DNA of 64,000 nt, taken from Phytophthora sp. 'mugwort'. Taxonomy: Eukaryota; Oomycota; Peronosporomycetes; Peronosporales; Peronosporaceae. Location of the stretch: assembly GCA_033558025.1 (NCBI GenBank), contig JAUCEF010000016.1:2356001-2420000 (forward strand). The letters are read 5' to 3'. Both the position numbers and the translations under genes were made by a program. Under the pieces are notes generated by a model. The model had not been told where the DNA came from. It saw only the letters and a program-made list of their open reading frames with translations, and made no database searches. Positions within the stretch are counted from its first letter, which is position 1. Every line of letters begins with the position of its first letter. Shown here piece after piece: positions 10,145 to 20,150 of the stretch.

Positions 10145-10637
10145 ATGACAAAAAAAAAAGAAGAAACGGCCTACGACGCGCTGCAAACGCTTTTCCGGTC
10201 CGAATTTGTTCTCTTGGCCGAGTATATCGAATTTATACTGCCGCTACTGTATTCTTTGTACCTCGTGGCGATCTTCCATCTGCATCTGTCTCAGCTTATT
10301 ACCCGCACAGGCATCAATGACGGAACACAAGTTGAAGACGACGATAACAAGTATCCTAGTTTTTGGTGCGGTTGAGTTTGTAGCATTTGTCGGGTTGCTC
10401 GTCCCGTTGGAACGGAAATTTGGGTTTTTACCTTTGCATCAGCTGGCGTTCGTGCTCGAGATGCAGTTGCACCATCCAGGGCCACCTCATCGTGTGGAAC
10501 ATTACATTTTGCATCTCACCTTGACGCATGGCGGTACGTTCCTTGCAGTGGTACATTTGTAGTGGAAGCACTTTGTTGACGGATTTTTTTATACCGCAAT
10601 GTACACAGGTGTCGACTTTCACGTTCTTTTTACCTAA
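10145..10637 (+). pseudogene. Frameshifted remnant of a multi-spanning oomycete membrane protein
   Basis: An uninterrupted start at 10145 reads YDALQTLFRSEFVLLAEYIE, then two hydrophobic helices (FILPLLYSLYLVAIF). The frame changes near 10290, after which a second frame reads LKTTITSILVFGAVEFVAFV and LAFVLEMQ. Near 10460 a third frame is needed to read TIQGHLIVWNITFC before returning to LTLTH. A GTACGT...ACACAG intron at about 10532-10609 then joins to GVDFHV. The pattern (FVLLxEYIEfIlPl, YYP, LAFVLExQ, GHLIVW, HyGVDFxF) belongs, as I recall it, to an expanded oomycete family of membrane proteins of unknown function. At least three frameshifts make this a pseudogene or C-terminal relic. Confidence 0.6.
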
Positions 10638-10795
10638 TTAACTTCCCCAATTTTTCATATAATTGCGTAGTTCGCCGTCTAAAAATCAGGTAGTTAATAC
10701 CACTAAAGCTACGTGTTATCTTCGCTGCTATCATCATCATAATGGACCCGATTCGATGATAAAAAATCCAGATTTTTTCTCTCTAAAAAATCACC

Positions 10796-13700
10796 TTACA
10801 CGTCGTTCATTTCGCGCAGCTTTTCGTAGCTGAGGAACGAGATAATTGTAGAGGGCAGAGCCTTGACCGCGTTGACGAACAAACCGCGGTAGAGCGCGCG
10901 CACTCCACGCATGCCGCCGCCTTCCTCCGCCACCGACGCTCGTACACAGTGCCACGCGCTTTCATACGACGGGAACGCGAGCTCCGGGTGCCACTTGGCG
11001 CCTTGCAACTGTACACGCCGTCGGATCACATCAAACGGATACGAAAGACACTGCGACGCGAGCGAAGCCGTAGTGGCGCAAAGAATCTGGCCAGGCACAC
11101 TAGGGTGACCGAGCTGGTTGCTGGTGTCTTCAGTGTCGTAGAGCACAAACACTGGTCGCAACGACTCGTAGAGCGCAAAATTGCAGCCAATGTACGTAAA
11201 GACGCCAAGACTCGCAGGCAAAAATCCTCGATAAAATCCGCGAAATCCTTCCTTATCACAGATCGAACGAGCACAGTTAAATATGCCACTTGAAGGTCGT
11301 TTGGTATTGTAGTATTGTTGCACAGTCAGTCGTCCACGAATGACGTCCAATGGGTAGAACAAGCAGTTAAGTGTCAACCCTGCGAGACCACCCACGGTAA
11401 GATTTGCCATACTCGCAGATACTCGAGGGTTACCAAACGGCGGCGAAGATTCAGGCAGCATACGGAGAAGTTGCTTTTGGTAGACGTGACACAGCACAAA
11501 CTTGGTCGGGACAGAGGGTACTACCCAGATACAGTGAGCGAGGTTCCCACTGAATAAACTGCGCGGTCCACTGAGTTTCATCATGTTGAGAAATCCCCTC
11601 ATCAGAGACGTGTACGGAGAAGTTCCAGTTAATAATTTCACGGTCGCTGAAGGAGACGTCGGCTTGGGGGTAGACAGCTGCATGAGTATTTTCAGTCGTT
11701 CCAGCGGTGCACACACGGTCCGTGCCAGTGCCCCAGCGGCAATAGCAGCGGCAAACGACGTGAACTGCGCTGTGACTTGTCGTCTTCGGAGTGTCGCGTT
11801 GATCGTGTTGTAAGCTTGACTCCGACTGCTGAGTTCCATCTCCGGCTGCAAATACTCCCAGTCACCGCCAGTTGGGTTCTGTCGAAGAGCCGAGATCCAT
11901 CCAGACTTGAGATTTGCATCAAAAGTGAACCTTTCCTGGTCATTAATGAGGTCGGCATGGTCGCCTCCGTGAGCTTGAAGCTCAGCAGCTCGCCAGATGG
12001 TGCGCAGTGCGTTGATGTCGGACTTGAGAGCGGTCAAGAACGCACGGAATTCTTCTTTAGCTGTCGTGATGTCTTCGAATTGCGGATGATCACCGTCTTG
12101 GCCAGTGTCGGATGGGGCGTCTTCTACCTCAAATGCAGCTATTCCACGTACCAAGTCGTCATGTGTCACGTACTGGTCGCCTACCTGATGGGCTGGCAAG
12201 TCAAACAAGCGCTCGTAGAACGTCAAACGGCCAGTTGTCATCCGAACTGGAGCGTCCAAGTCGTGGAAAGCAGCCGTCGCTGCTTCACTCGTGGCCACCC
12301 ATTCGTGAATAGCACGCGGAAGATCGTTGAGCTTAATTGCAGCTTGGTCGGCATCGTCCTGATCGAAAAGCGACGACGAAGCAGTCGGAATACGGGTGTT
12401 GCCACCATCGTAGGCATCTGTCACCGACTTTAGCACACGGAAAGCAGCTTCTGGAAGAAGCTGGTCAATGTTTGAAGCACCCAAGGCGATGTGGAAATGG
12501 GCAAACTGGGAAAAGTTGACTAGCCCGGATGAATCGTTGAGCAAAAGCGACAACGCGAGCTGTACAGCACGATCATAAGCCTGTGTTGCTGGCAGTGGCG
12601 CAGGATGTGCCACTGGTTTGCCAGCCTCGTCGTCTTCGTTAGCACTATGCCTCACCAACTGCATCTGCTGTGGGTCTGTAAGCATACGGCGCAAATCACG
12701 TTCGGTCGCAAAACTCTCACTCGAGCCAGAAACGATAGTAGTTCCCACTTTGTTGAATAATTTGTGAAGTGCAGTGGAGCCACTGCGTGTGATCGTGAGA
12801 AAGCTGGCACGGTCCATACACCAAATCTTGGCATCTTCCAGCGCTTTTACCGACGCCCCACGACGACTATTGTACAGCAACGCCGCTTCACCAAAACTAG
12901 CGCCACGTCCAATGACCCGATCCACGAAAGGCTTAATAGCTTGAGGTTTGCGACGTGAGACCTCGCAACGACCAGTTTCAACCAGATAAAAGTAGTCACC
13001 AGGGTCGCCTTGCCGCAAAATTGTCGCTCCAGCTCGTACACTCAATGGGAAGCACTTGCGTACAGCTAGTGCCTTGGCACGATCGTCCAGTTCGGTGAAG
13101 AGCGGATGGTCCTCTAATGTTTCCAGCAAAAAACGACGTTCTTCCAACGATTGCTGGCTGCCCGGATGACATGACAACAGAACACGGAACGTACATTTGT
13201 CGAGCTGCCATAAGACGACGGCTTCTTGATCATTATCCGAGTTAGAGACGCTCGCCTGGATCGTCGCACGTCGCGGAGTGTCATAAATCAGCGCCGATTC
13301 TCCAAAGGCGTTGCCTGGGCCGTTCGTAGCCACATGGACACGCTCGTTCTTACCCACAAGACTCGAAGAGGATTTAAACTCTGGCAGCGCAATTGTCTTG
13401 CGTTTTCGTAGCTGAATTCGTCTCTCCAACTCCGGATTCGAAACTTGCTCAGAATTTGCTGCATTAAGTGCCGTCTGCGTTCGCAACAAGTGATCATAGT
13501 CGACAAACACGTCGCAATCGCCACGCTCGATAATGTAGAAGCAATCACCAGGAGCTCCTTGGTAGAACACAACCTCCCCTTTTGCCAGTACACGACGTCG
13601 GAATTTTGACGCTGCTGCTAATAATTCCGGTTCACTTAACGTGTGGAAAAGCTGATGTCGCCGCAAACAGTGAACAATCGCAGCCGTCTCCGTTCCCGTT

Positions 13701-14671
13701 CGTGGTCCCCGCTCCTTGGCTTCCTGCTCTCGGGTCGCATACTTTTCCGTCTCCTTTTCCAGTTCCTTGCGTAACGAAATCTCTGGCAAAAAACTCGCTC
13801 CTTGTTGCAATTTTAAAAAATCTCCCCCATCCCGAGCACTAAAATGTTTTGGCAAATACGAATTTGCCGATGGATACGGTAACAGGAGCCCCAATTGCTG
13901 GTACATACCAGCCACCAATTGCGAGCAAAACATTTTGGTCGTTTGCACCTCCTGCCCTTCAACCACTGCGTTCTCAAATACCGACCGCTCCTTTCCTCTT
14001 AGTTCCGCTCCCAAGGCTTGATACCGTTCATTCACTGTCTCTCGTTCTTGCAGCAACGCTTTCCTCTCGAATGCCGGCATCTTGTCTCGATGTGCCAGTT
14101 CCGTGTCCAGCCTCAGCAGCTCTTTCTTCGCGGCCACAAGAGCCGCAAAAATCCGCTCGCGAGCGATTCGCGTGGGGACGGACACCCCGGCATTAAAAAA
14201 TCTGGCTGGATTATCTTCATATGGAGCGTTTAAACTGCTCAGAGCAAACTGTAGAGCTTTCTTCTGGAGCTCAGACGTGCGATCCACCTGGAGTTTACGC
14301 ACTGTGACCTCATGGCCGCGACTGAGCAGCACTCGCGCCACCAGCGGCCGCAGTTTGACGCCTGTGAGCGCCGCCTCAAGCAGGAACAGCTCGTCCTCGG
14401 GCGACGTGGCGTCCGGAGCTAAGAGAGGGGCCCGCACGACGACTCCGTTGTGGTCCCACTGCGTCTGGCCAAAGAACTTGGCGCATGCGCAGATGGCGCC
14501 GCCGTAGAGCCCCATGGACGAGCATTTTCGGTCGAATAGCAGCACGTCGCCCGTGTCGACGCGCAGATCGCGCAGCAGCTGACGGAGACGCGCTTCATCT
14601 TGAGATCTGGATGCGTCCTGGGCGTCGCTGGAGCGTCCGGTAGATGCACGAGACGACGCCGTAAATGTCAT
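10796..14671 (-). CDS. Fusion protein: papain-like amidase (YiiX/C92) + two cNMP-binding domains + mitochondrial carrier
   Basis: One uninterrupted 1291-codon frame with ATG at 14669-14671. Residues about 30-290 look like a permuted papain-like hydrolase (YiiX/NlpC-P60 superfamily): TGDVLLFDR, His74 in WDHNGVVV, Cys249 in TKMFCSQLVA. Residues about 332-500 and 515-640 are two cyclic-nucleotide-binding domains. The phosphate cassettes FGESALIYDTPRRAT (Glu458, Arg467) and FGEAALLYNSRRGAS (Glu595, Arg604) keep the residues that hold the cyclic phosphate. Residues about 690-950 include one half-EF-hand-like DSSGLVNFSQF. Residues about 968-1288 are a mitochondrial carrier with all three signatures: PLERLK (989), PLDVIR (1107) and PFDVIR (1212). 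The first repeat (G-x-LARTVCAPLERLKILMQ) resembles ATP-Mg/Pi and CoA-type SLC25 carriers. The expected place is the inner mitochondrial membrane or another organelle. Nucleotide gating of transport is an inference. No catalytic residue appears lost. Confidence 0.9.
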   Translation of the reverse strand: MTFTASSRASTGRSSDAQDASRSQDEARLRQLLRDLRVDTGDVLLFDRKCSSMGLYGGAICACAKFFGQTQWDHNGVVVRAPLLAPDATSPEDELFLLEAALTGVKLRPLVARVLLSRGHEVTVRKLQVDRTSELQKKALQFALSSLNAPYEDNPARFFNAGVSVPTRIARERIFAALVAAKKELLRLDTELAHRDKMPAFERKALLQERETVNERYQALGAELRGKERSVFENAVVEGQEVQTTKMFCSQLVAGMYQQLGLLLPYPSANSYLPKHFSARDGGDFLKLQQGASFLPEISLRKELEKETEKYATREQEAKERGPRTGTETAAIVHCLRRHQLFHTLSEPELLAAASKFRRRVLAKGEVVFYQGAPGDCFYIIERGDCDVFVDYDHLLRTQTALNAANSEQVSNPELERRIQLRKRKTIALPEFKSSSSLVGKNERVHVATNGPGNAFGESALIYDTPRRATIQASVSNSDNDQEAVVLWQLDKCTFRVLLSCHPGSQQSLEERRFLLETLEDHPLFTELDDRAKALAVRKCFPLSVRAGATILRQGDPGDYFYLVETGRCEVSRRKPQAIKPFVDRVIGRGASFGEAALLYNSRRGASVKALEDAKIWCMDRASFLTITRSGSTALHKLFNKVGTTIVSGSSESFATERDLRRMLTDPQQMQLVRHSANEDDEAGKPVAHPAPLPATQAYDRAVQLALSLLLNDSSGLVNFSQFAHFHIALGASNIDQLLPEAAFRVLKSVTDAYDGGNTRIPTASSSLFDQDDADQAAIKLNDLPRAIHEWVATSEAATAAFHDLDAPVRMTTGRLTFYERLFDLPAHQVGDQYVTHDDLVRGIAAFEVEDAPSDTGQDGDHPQFEDITTAKEEFRAFLTALKSDINALRTIWRAAELQAHGGDHADLINDQERFTFDANLKSGWISALRQNPTGGDWEYLQPEMELSSRSQAYNTINATLRRRQVTAQFTSFAAAIAAGALARTVCAPLERLKILMQLSTPKPTSPSATVKLLTGTSPYTSLMRGFLNMMKLSGPRSLFSGNLAHCIWVVPSVPTKFVLCHVYQKQLLRMLPESSPPFGNPRVSASMANLTVGGLAGLTLNCLFYPLDVIRGRLTVQQYYNTKRPSSGIFNCARSICDKEGFRGFYRGFLPASLGVFTYIGCNFALYESLRPVFVLYDTEDTSNQLGHPSVPGQILCATTASLASQCLSYPFDVIRRRVQLQGAKWHPELAFPSYESAWHCVRASVAEEGGGMRGVRALYRGLFVNAVKALPSTIISFLSYEKLREMNDV

Positions 14672-15289
14672 TGCCTTTTGTGGTTTGTGACGTGCGGATG
14701 CTATGCCCGCAAAGCACTAAGAAAAAGTGCTTTGTTCTCTGGATTTTTGTCCAGACTATCCATATTCTATAAAGATTTGTACCCCTAGATACAACATCCA
14801 AAAGTTATTGTCATATCCGATTTGATATGACAAAACATTTCGAATATGACAACATTTCGGATAATCCGATGAGGCAATTTAGTTGGATGCACTGCCAATC
14901 TTACAAAAAAATAACTGATGCCGTGCTTTTCCACCTCTGATTTCTTACAAGACATTCCTGTTGTATAATTATTTCTGGTAGGAAATGATCATCGGAAGTT
15001 ATTATGGCAGGTCAAGAATTTATATTATCTGCTCAGAATGTTGTAAGAGGCATATTTGTCTTTATTCACAAATATTGATTTAGAGAAACGTAAGACGTAT
15101 TTAAGCCTTAAACAGAAGAACTACGGTTTAGACGGTCTAGAAATGTAAGCGCAGCTTCATAAAGCTCGTTGTTGCATGTCAAGCTAACAGGACGCTGCTT
15201 CTGTGGTTTGATTAGATAATACGCGCAGAACACGCGCCAACTTCCCCAAGTGAGGTAGTTTGTACAGATTGCCCCCAGCCTCCTTCATG
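14672..15289. other. Boundary between gene block and transposon block
   Basis: AT-rich. Contains imperfect direct copies of an ATATGACAA-like motif at about 14813-14860 (catatccg, gatatgacaaaaca, gaatatgacaaca). No coding frame is supported. Confidence 0.4.
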
Positions 15290-16470
15290 ATTGACAGCAT
15301 GTCGTTCACTGTATCGGCTTCAACTCACGATAAGCGTCCTCTACGGAAGCTATAAGCGCGTCGATGCCTTTCCTTGGCAGCCGGTACTGCGTGCTCTGCA
15401 TAGAGGCGAAAACTCCCAGGTCAAGCAGTTGAGGTCCGAGGAATTGGGAGCTTGGCACACCATCCTGATATTCAGTCCTCCGTCAGTGCCCGACGCAACG
15501 ATCTCTGGGTCTGATAGCGGCACATGCGGCTTTGCGTTGTCTATTGTACGTAGATGAGTTTGAGCGGTCATATCTTTGCCAGTTTGCCTTGATCGCTGGG
15601 AAAGACTTTAGTCATAAGGTAGTCCTTGTACATGTTCCGGTTGACCTTGCCGATGTTGCGCGTGCGCCTTGCCGTCTTGTCTATGTTCTTACTTCGCCGC
15701 TTGACTGCATACTTCTCAGTAAAAAAGACCATACCCGTACCTTGCCATCCTATCGCTGTTTACGGTGAGAATCGTATCTGAAACGTTCATAATATTAGAG
15801 GTTATATAAAGCGGACGACGCATAAAAGTAGAAAGACGTGCTGAAGGCGGGCTAAAGCTCCCAAGAACATGGTCTTCGCCTTCAAAAACAAGGTAGGAGC
15901 GCTTGTTGCGGTCTGCATAGAACGAAACATCATCTACACGAACAATGTCATGCATCGACTCGAAGCGTAAAGTTCTATCATCGATAAACTACAGCGCATT
16001 TCGACATGCTGCAACTTGTTTTCGCTCTTTACCGGGGGCTTGATGGAGGTGGATCGGCGCGTCATCCCCCATGCTTTCTTTCACTGCCTGTCGTACTAGG
16101 TGCCTGGAGATCCATGCAGCGGTCGTGACGTGCCTCTCAACAGCTCTAGCTTCAACAAGAACAATTGCCAACTCTGACGCACCTCATCCCTATTTTTTCT
16201 TGCGATTCCTGCCGATGTTCGTCTTGATCCTGCTGGTCCGCTCGCCTCCAGTAATGCCCACCTCAACAGCAGCTGTTTATCGCTCCAAAATATTGCTAGC
16301 AGTGGTCGGATTACGCTGCACTTGTAAGCCAACTCTAGCGTAGGCTCCACGGAGCAAGTCTCCGGTATTTATTTTTATCTTGAATAGCTCGTCGACGGTG
16401 CATTTACGCTCTAGGTCCGATAGGTTGGACTTGGGTATGCTTTCATGGCGGGGGACGCACTTGTGCAAGC
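15290..16470 (-). mobile_element. Relic of a mariner-like element (plant-type DD39D transposase)
   Basis: Minus-strand fragments in changing frames follow the order of a mariner-like transposase. An N-terminal helix-turn-helix lies near 16468-16300 (NLSDLERKCTVDELFK, then a GAYARV-like segment). The first catalytic block is near 15950-15890 (IVRVDDVSFYADRNKRSYLV, compare HIDEKWF-like motifs). The third block is near 15480-15420 (CQAPNSSDLNCLTWEF), which matches the P-x-NSPDLNVLDLGFF motif typical of plant-type mariner elements with Asp as third catalytic residue. Several stops and frame changes show the element is dead. Ends were not found, so the borders are approximate. Confidence 0.65.
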
Positions 16471-17229
16471 GTGGCGGGTCACCCCACGAAACGTGAAGGC
16501 GAGTCGGGCTGCGAAAACTCTCTCTCTCTCTCCGAAATGACGGAGTCAGTAGGAATCGGTGCTGGGCGTTCTTTTAAACCAATAAGGCATTTTAATCAAT
16601 GCCTAGCAGCGGGGTGTATTGGTCCAAATGTCTGGGTCCGGTTATCATTTCAACCAGAGGAAGTACCTTTTTTCATATTCACCCACCCATATTCTGTACG
16701 GGCAGTAGCTCCGACACTGTTGATAAAACCGTCGCGCGAATGTTACTATAGTAAAATGTATCGCGAATGGGTTCGTCATGGCTCCTATAGGTCTTACTTT
16801 TATGGCGCTACACGTTTTTTGCTAATATGTTTAACTGCAATGACGCGATTATGCAAATATATATGTTCAAATACCCTAGCACCGGATTTATCCATGGTTC
16901 ACTAACACTACTGCATTTCGCATCTTAAGCGATACCGCATCTTAAGCGACACACCCAAAATAGACCAATCAGAATCAATAATAGTGCGCACTCATTATCG
17001 CATGTTAAGAAATACACCGAAAATGTTACTGACTGGCTGTTATTTTCGGATGGAGCCCGTACCTCACCGGGGCCGGCCCCGGCAAGGAGGTCCTGGTCGG
17101 AAGAAGAACCAACACGGACTGAACGGTGTGACCGTCGAGAAAAGTTAACCATTCTCGACTGTCTTGAGCTGACCGGTATGCACCCCACAATACAACGATT
17201 TTACCACTAACATGACTACTCGTCAAAAT
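16471..17229. other. Relic sequence with short direct repeats
   Basis: Holds a near-tandem repeat of CGCATCTTAAGCGA at about 16920 and 16937, and a diverged third copy (CGCATGTTAAGAAA) at about 17000, each followed by a CACCC/CACCG-AAAAT stretch. These may be transposon ends. The 144-codon plus frame at 16471-16905 has no recognisable domain. Confidence 0.4.
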
Positions 17230-17480
17230 GCACGCAAATTCTGCGCTGCCGGCGCGAGCGCAGCAAGCTCGAGGCTGCAGCGGCTAAAGGAAGAAGCGGA
17301 CATCAAAAATTCGAGCCGTTGGAGTCGGTACCGTCCTTACTAGCGCTGTAGAGGAGGAGGTTGTTGTCTGGGTTAACGATCTTCGAAGCGAAGGTATCCC
17401 TGTATCGACGCAGATGCTATGCAATTCGACACATCAATTTTTAGCGATATCCCTACCCCTAGGTACATGTGACTGTTTAC
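17230..17480 (+). pseudogene. Pogo/Tigger-like transposase N-terminal fragment
   Basis: The plus strand at about 17365-17424 reads VVWVNDLRSEGIPVSTQML. This matches the second DNA-binding helix-turn-helix of pogo/CENP-B-like transposases and is very close to DLVRWVNDLRKAGVPMSANM of the relic at 28.1-29.2 kb. Stop codons lie before it. No catalytic half follows in the same orientation. Confidence 0.45.
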
Positions 17481-18424
17481 ATGCAAAATGGGGTATGGAC
17501 TGAATATAATCACAAAACTGTGCGGTCAAATTCGCGAACCCGCCATATATAAAAAGTTAGCAAGAGTATATACCCGTAGAATCCGATTAAAGGAATTATG
17601 CCCCAAGTTGCATGTATTCATGTCTTCGAAGCGGGGCGCACGCTGGTGGTGAGGCAGTGGGTGCGGCAGGCAGCACGTTTGTATACAAACCGAAGGTTCA
17701 TTGCTTGTTTATCTAATTGATCAACATAAAGACTGTTATGCTTAGTTCAAGAAAAAATGGATTATGTGCTCCATGGCGACATCATTGCGTTGGGAGAGGC
17801 GTTATCTCAAGAGGGCGGCCCTTTGAGGCAGAAGGCTTCCATATACTTTCACCTCGTTTTTAAATGGAGATATACTATCATTACGATACATTATCTTGAT
17901 CTAGCTAGTAAACTCAATACTTTTACTAAATGTGCATGGAAAGTGGATTTTGTACTGCGATTAGCTCTCGTAGCTTCTCAAACTGTTTTGTAAGAATTGC
18001 TTATGGTATGATATCTGCTGTCATTCCATGAGTACGGCAATCTGATATGAATAACTTTTCATCGTCGAGCAAGTATCTGATTTGATGTGCTTGTTAAAAC
18101 GTTATGGATGGACGTTGCTCACTATAACCTGAAGCCGTCGAAAGTCCTGTTAAGTTTGCGTGGGAAACCATTCTGTCGACTAGTATCACGTTCACTCCTC
18201 TATCATGAACGTCACTTATCTTCGTCACCCCCTCTGTGGCATCCTCAGCATCACATGTTCGTCGTCCCCTGCGTCACGAGCGGAATCCTCCACAGTAGTA
18301 TCCGCCGTCTCCTTCGCTGCTCCTTCCGCCACACTCACCATGTTCTCAACTGACACATCTACAATATCCACCATATCCACCACCTCATCCACAGACACCT
18401 CCACCCTATTATCCACTGAACCTC
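17481..18424. other. Relic sequence, no gene recognised
   Basis: A 78-codon plus frame at 17757-17993 and an 88-codon frame at 18087 have no recognisable domain. Nothing can be named. Confidence 0.4.
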
Positions 18425-18544
18425 CACGGTATCCTCCACTACCTCTTTCACAGTGTCATCCACTGTCGCCGCCACAGCATCATCCATTGTCGCTTCCATA
18501 GCATCATCCGCTGTCACCGCCACAGTATCATCCACGGTCGCCAC
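18425..18544. repeat. 24-bp minisatellite, five units
   Basis: Five successive 24-bp units begin at 18425, 18449, 18473, 18497 and 18521, sharing the core CA-CAG-TATCATCCA-TGTCG-C. The first unit is most diverged. Because 24 is a multiple of three, the minus strand stays open and encodes an acidic 8-residue repeat (VDDTVAVT, ADDAMEAT, MDDAVAAT, VDDTVKEV). A run of nine C follows at 18547-18555. Confidence 0.8.
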
Positions 18545-18799
18545 GACCCCCCCCCGCCAACGATGCCTCTACGGCCTCATCCACTGCCTTCGTGTTACCC
18601 TCTATGGCTTGCCGGTACGCACCGAGAACAAACAGGACCGAGTTCATACGGTTCTCTTCTCTGATCGGTTCGAGTACTGATGCGCAACCGTATTCCGTAT
18701 GTGCTTACCGACATGCATCTGCATGATTTGAAGCAGCGCAACCCAACGATAGTGGACAGTGATCATCACTAAATCATCTTTAGGCATTCAATTTTACAT

Positions 18800-20150
18800 T
18801 AGGTAATTACCACTCGTCGTTTTCTTCGTTGTCGTCGCTATGATTTAAGTCATTATCAAACGAGAGATCACCTACACTGGAATCTAAAACGTTGAGCTCC
18901 GTAAAAAAAGAAACTAAGAATCGTCCAGTGCGTCGATCCCGTGCCCCTCCTCTTGTGCAGCATATGACGGCGGAATAAGCGGGAGCAAGTGGGCTTTCCA
19001 GAAGTCTTTCTGAATCGTTGTAGTCTTTAGGCTGTTCTAACCCGCGTGAATCCAGTTGCACACTTGTGAACGGTTCGCGGGCTTCATCTTGAAGGCTTTG
19101 TCAATCGCGACGTGGGCCCGAAGCTGCTCACGCAACATGTCCATCCAGGCCATGTGTAGGTAGCTTTTGAATGGCATGTTCTAAGCGACGTCGGCAGGTT
19201 GACACCCGCCGTACATGATGGCGGAACTTCCATCAAATGATCATCAATTTGGCTTGCATAATCTTGAACTTCAGCCGTTCAATGCCCAGAGAAATCATTA
19301 ACCAGCAGCAGTATGGGCTGACGTGGCTGCAGTCGGGTACCAAAGCAGCCTTCAGGAACTCTAGTTGAATAGGGCCATTCCACCATGCCGTAGGATTTGC
19401 ATACAGTTGCATGTCAGTCTCTCCTATACTTCCTTCCACACGTGAATTCCAAACCCACGTCTGTATTTCCAGTTGGCAGCGTCTCCTCCTTCCACAGTAG
19501 AGCGATAGCTTTTCAAAACGACATAAAGTGGGTATCTTGTGCCGTCGGAATCTACAAGCAGCATAGCAGTAACCGCTCTTTATCCTTACCGGCACTTCGT
19601 ACCCAGACAGTCTTTAAACCGGTTTTATTGATTGAGTTTTTCGGTAGATACTCAAACAATACGCCTGATAACACGTGAATACAACACGATACAGCTCGAA
19701 CAAAAATAATTAGAGCGAACTTACCAGTTTGGTCTGCATGGTAAACCTCAGTGACTTAACTCCATCATCTTCTGTTGGACAACAATTGCGAAGGCTATGG
19801 CTTCAGCTTCTGCTAACGATACTTGACCTTGTCTCGAGCGTGCGCGGATGCTGAGTCTGTGCCATTTCATAAACCCTCTTCGTCAATGCCAGGACGTCTT
19901 GAACGGAGCAATACAGTAGTCCTCAGCTGTTTGCAGTACCTGCGAATCAAGCATTTTGGCGCTCACTGGGGCTCCATCTTTTCGCAGTACGTTGATCCAC
20001 TGCACAAGCTCGCTCACAGCATCGACCATGATTGTGGCGCATCCAACCGTGTGAACGTACTTGAGGCGAGCAAGTTGGGGATTAGAGCACCGCTTTTCCA
20101 GTTTTGCTCGGCCATTACGCCATGGATAAATCAGTTTGGCTTCTGCTCTC
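18800..20150 (-). mobile_element. Pogo/Tigger-like (DDE_1) transposase relic
   Basis: Read on the minus strand. A block with WWNGPIQLEFLK lies near 19390-19350, followed by a valine/leucine-rich LLLVNDFSGH-like segment near 19300. Then PPSCTAG, CQPADVA and MPFKSYLHMAWMDMLREQ lie near 19220-19110, and a Ser/Asp-rich acidic tail ends near 18807. This order is the C-terminal half of DDE_1 transposases (second Asp, then the CTSxLQPxDV..NKPFK motif). Upstream fragments up to about 20100 are too decayed to align with confidence. At least three frame changes and several stops are present. Confidence 0.6.
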
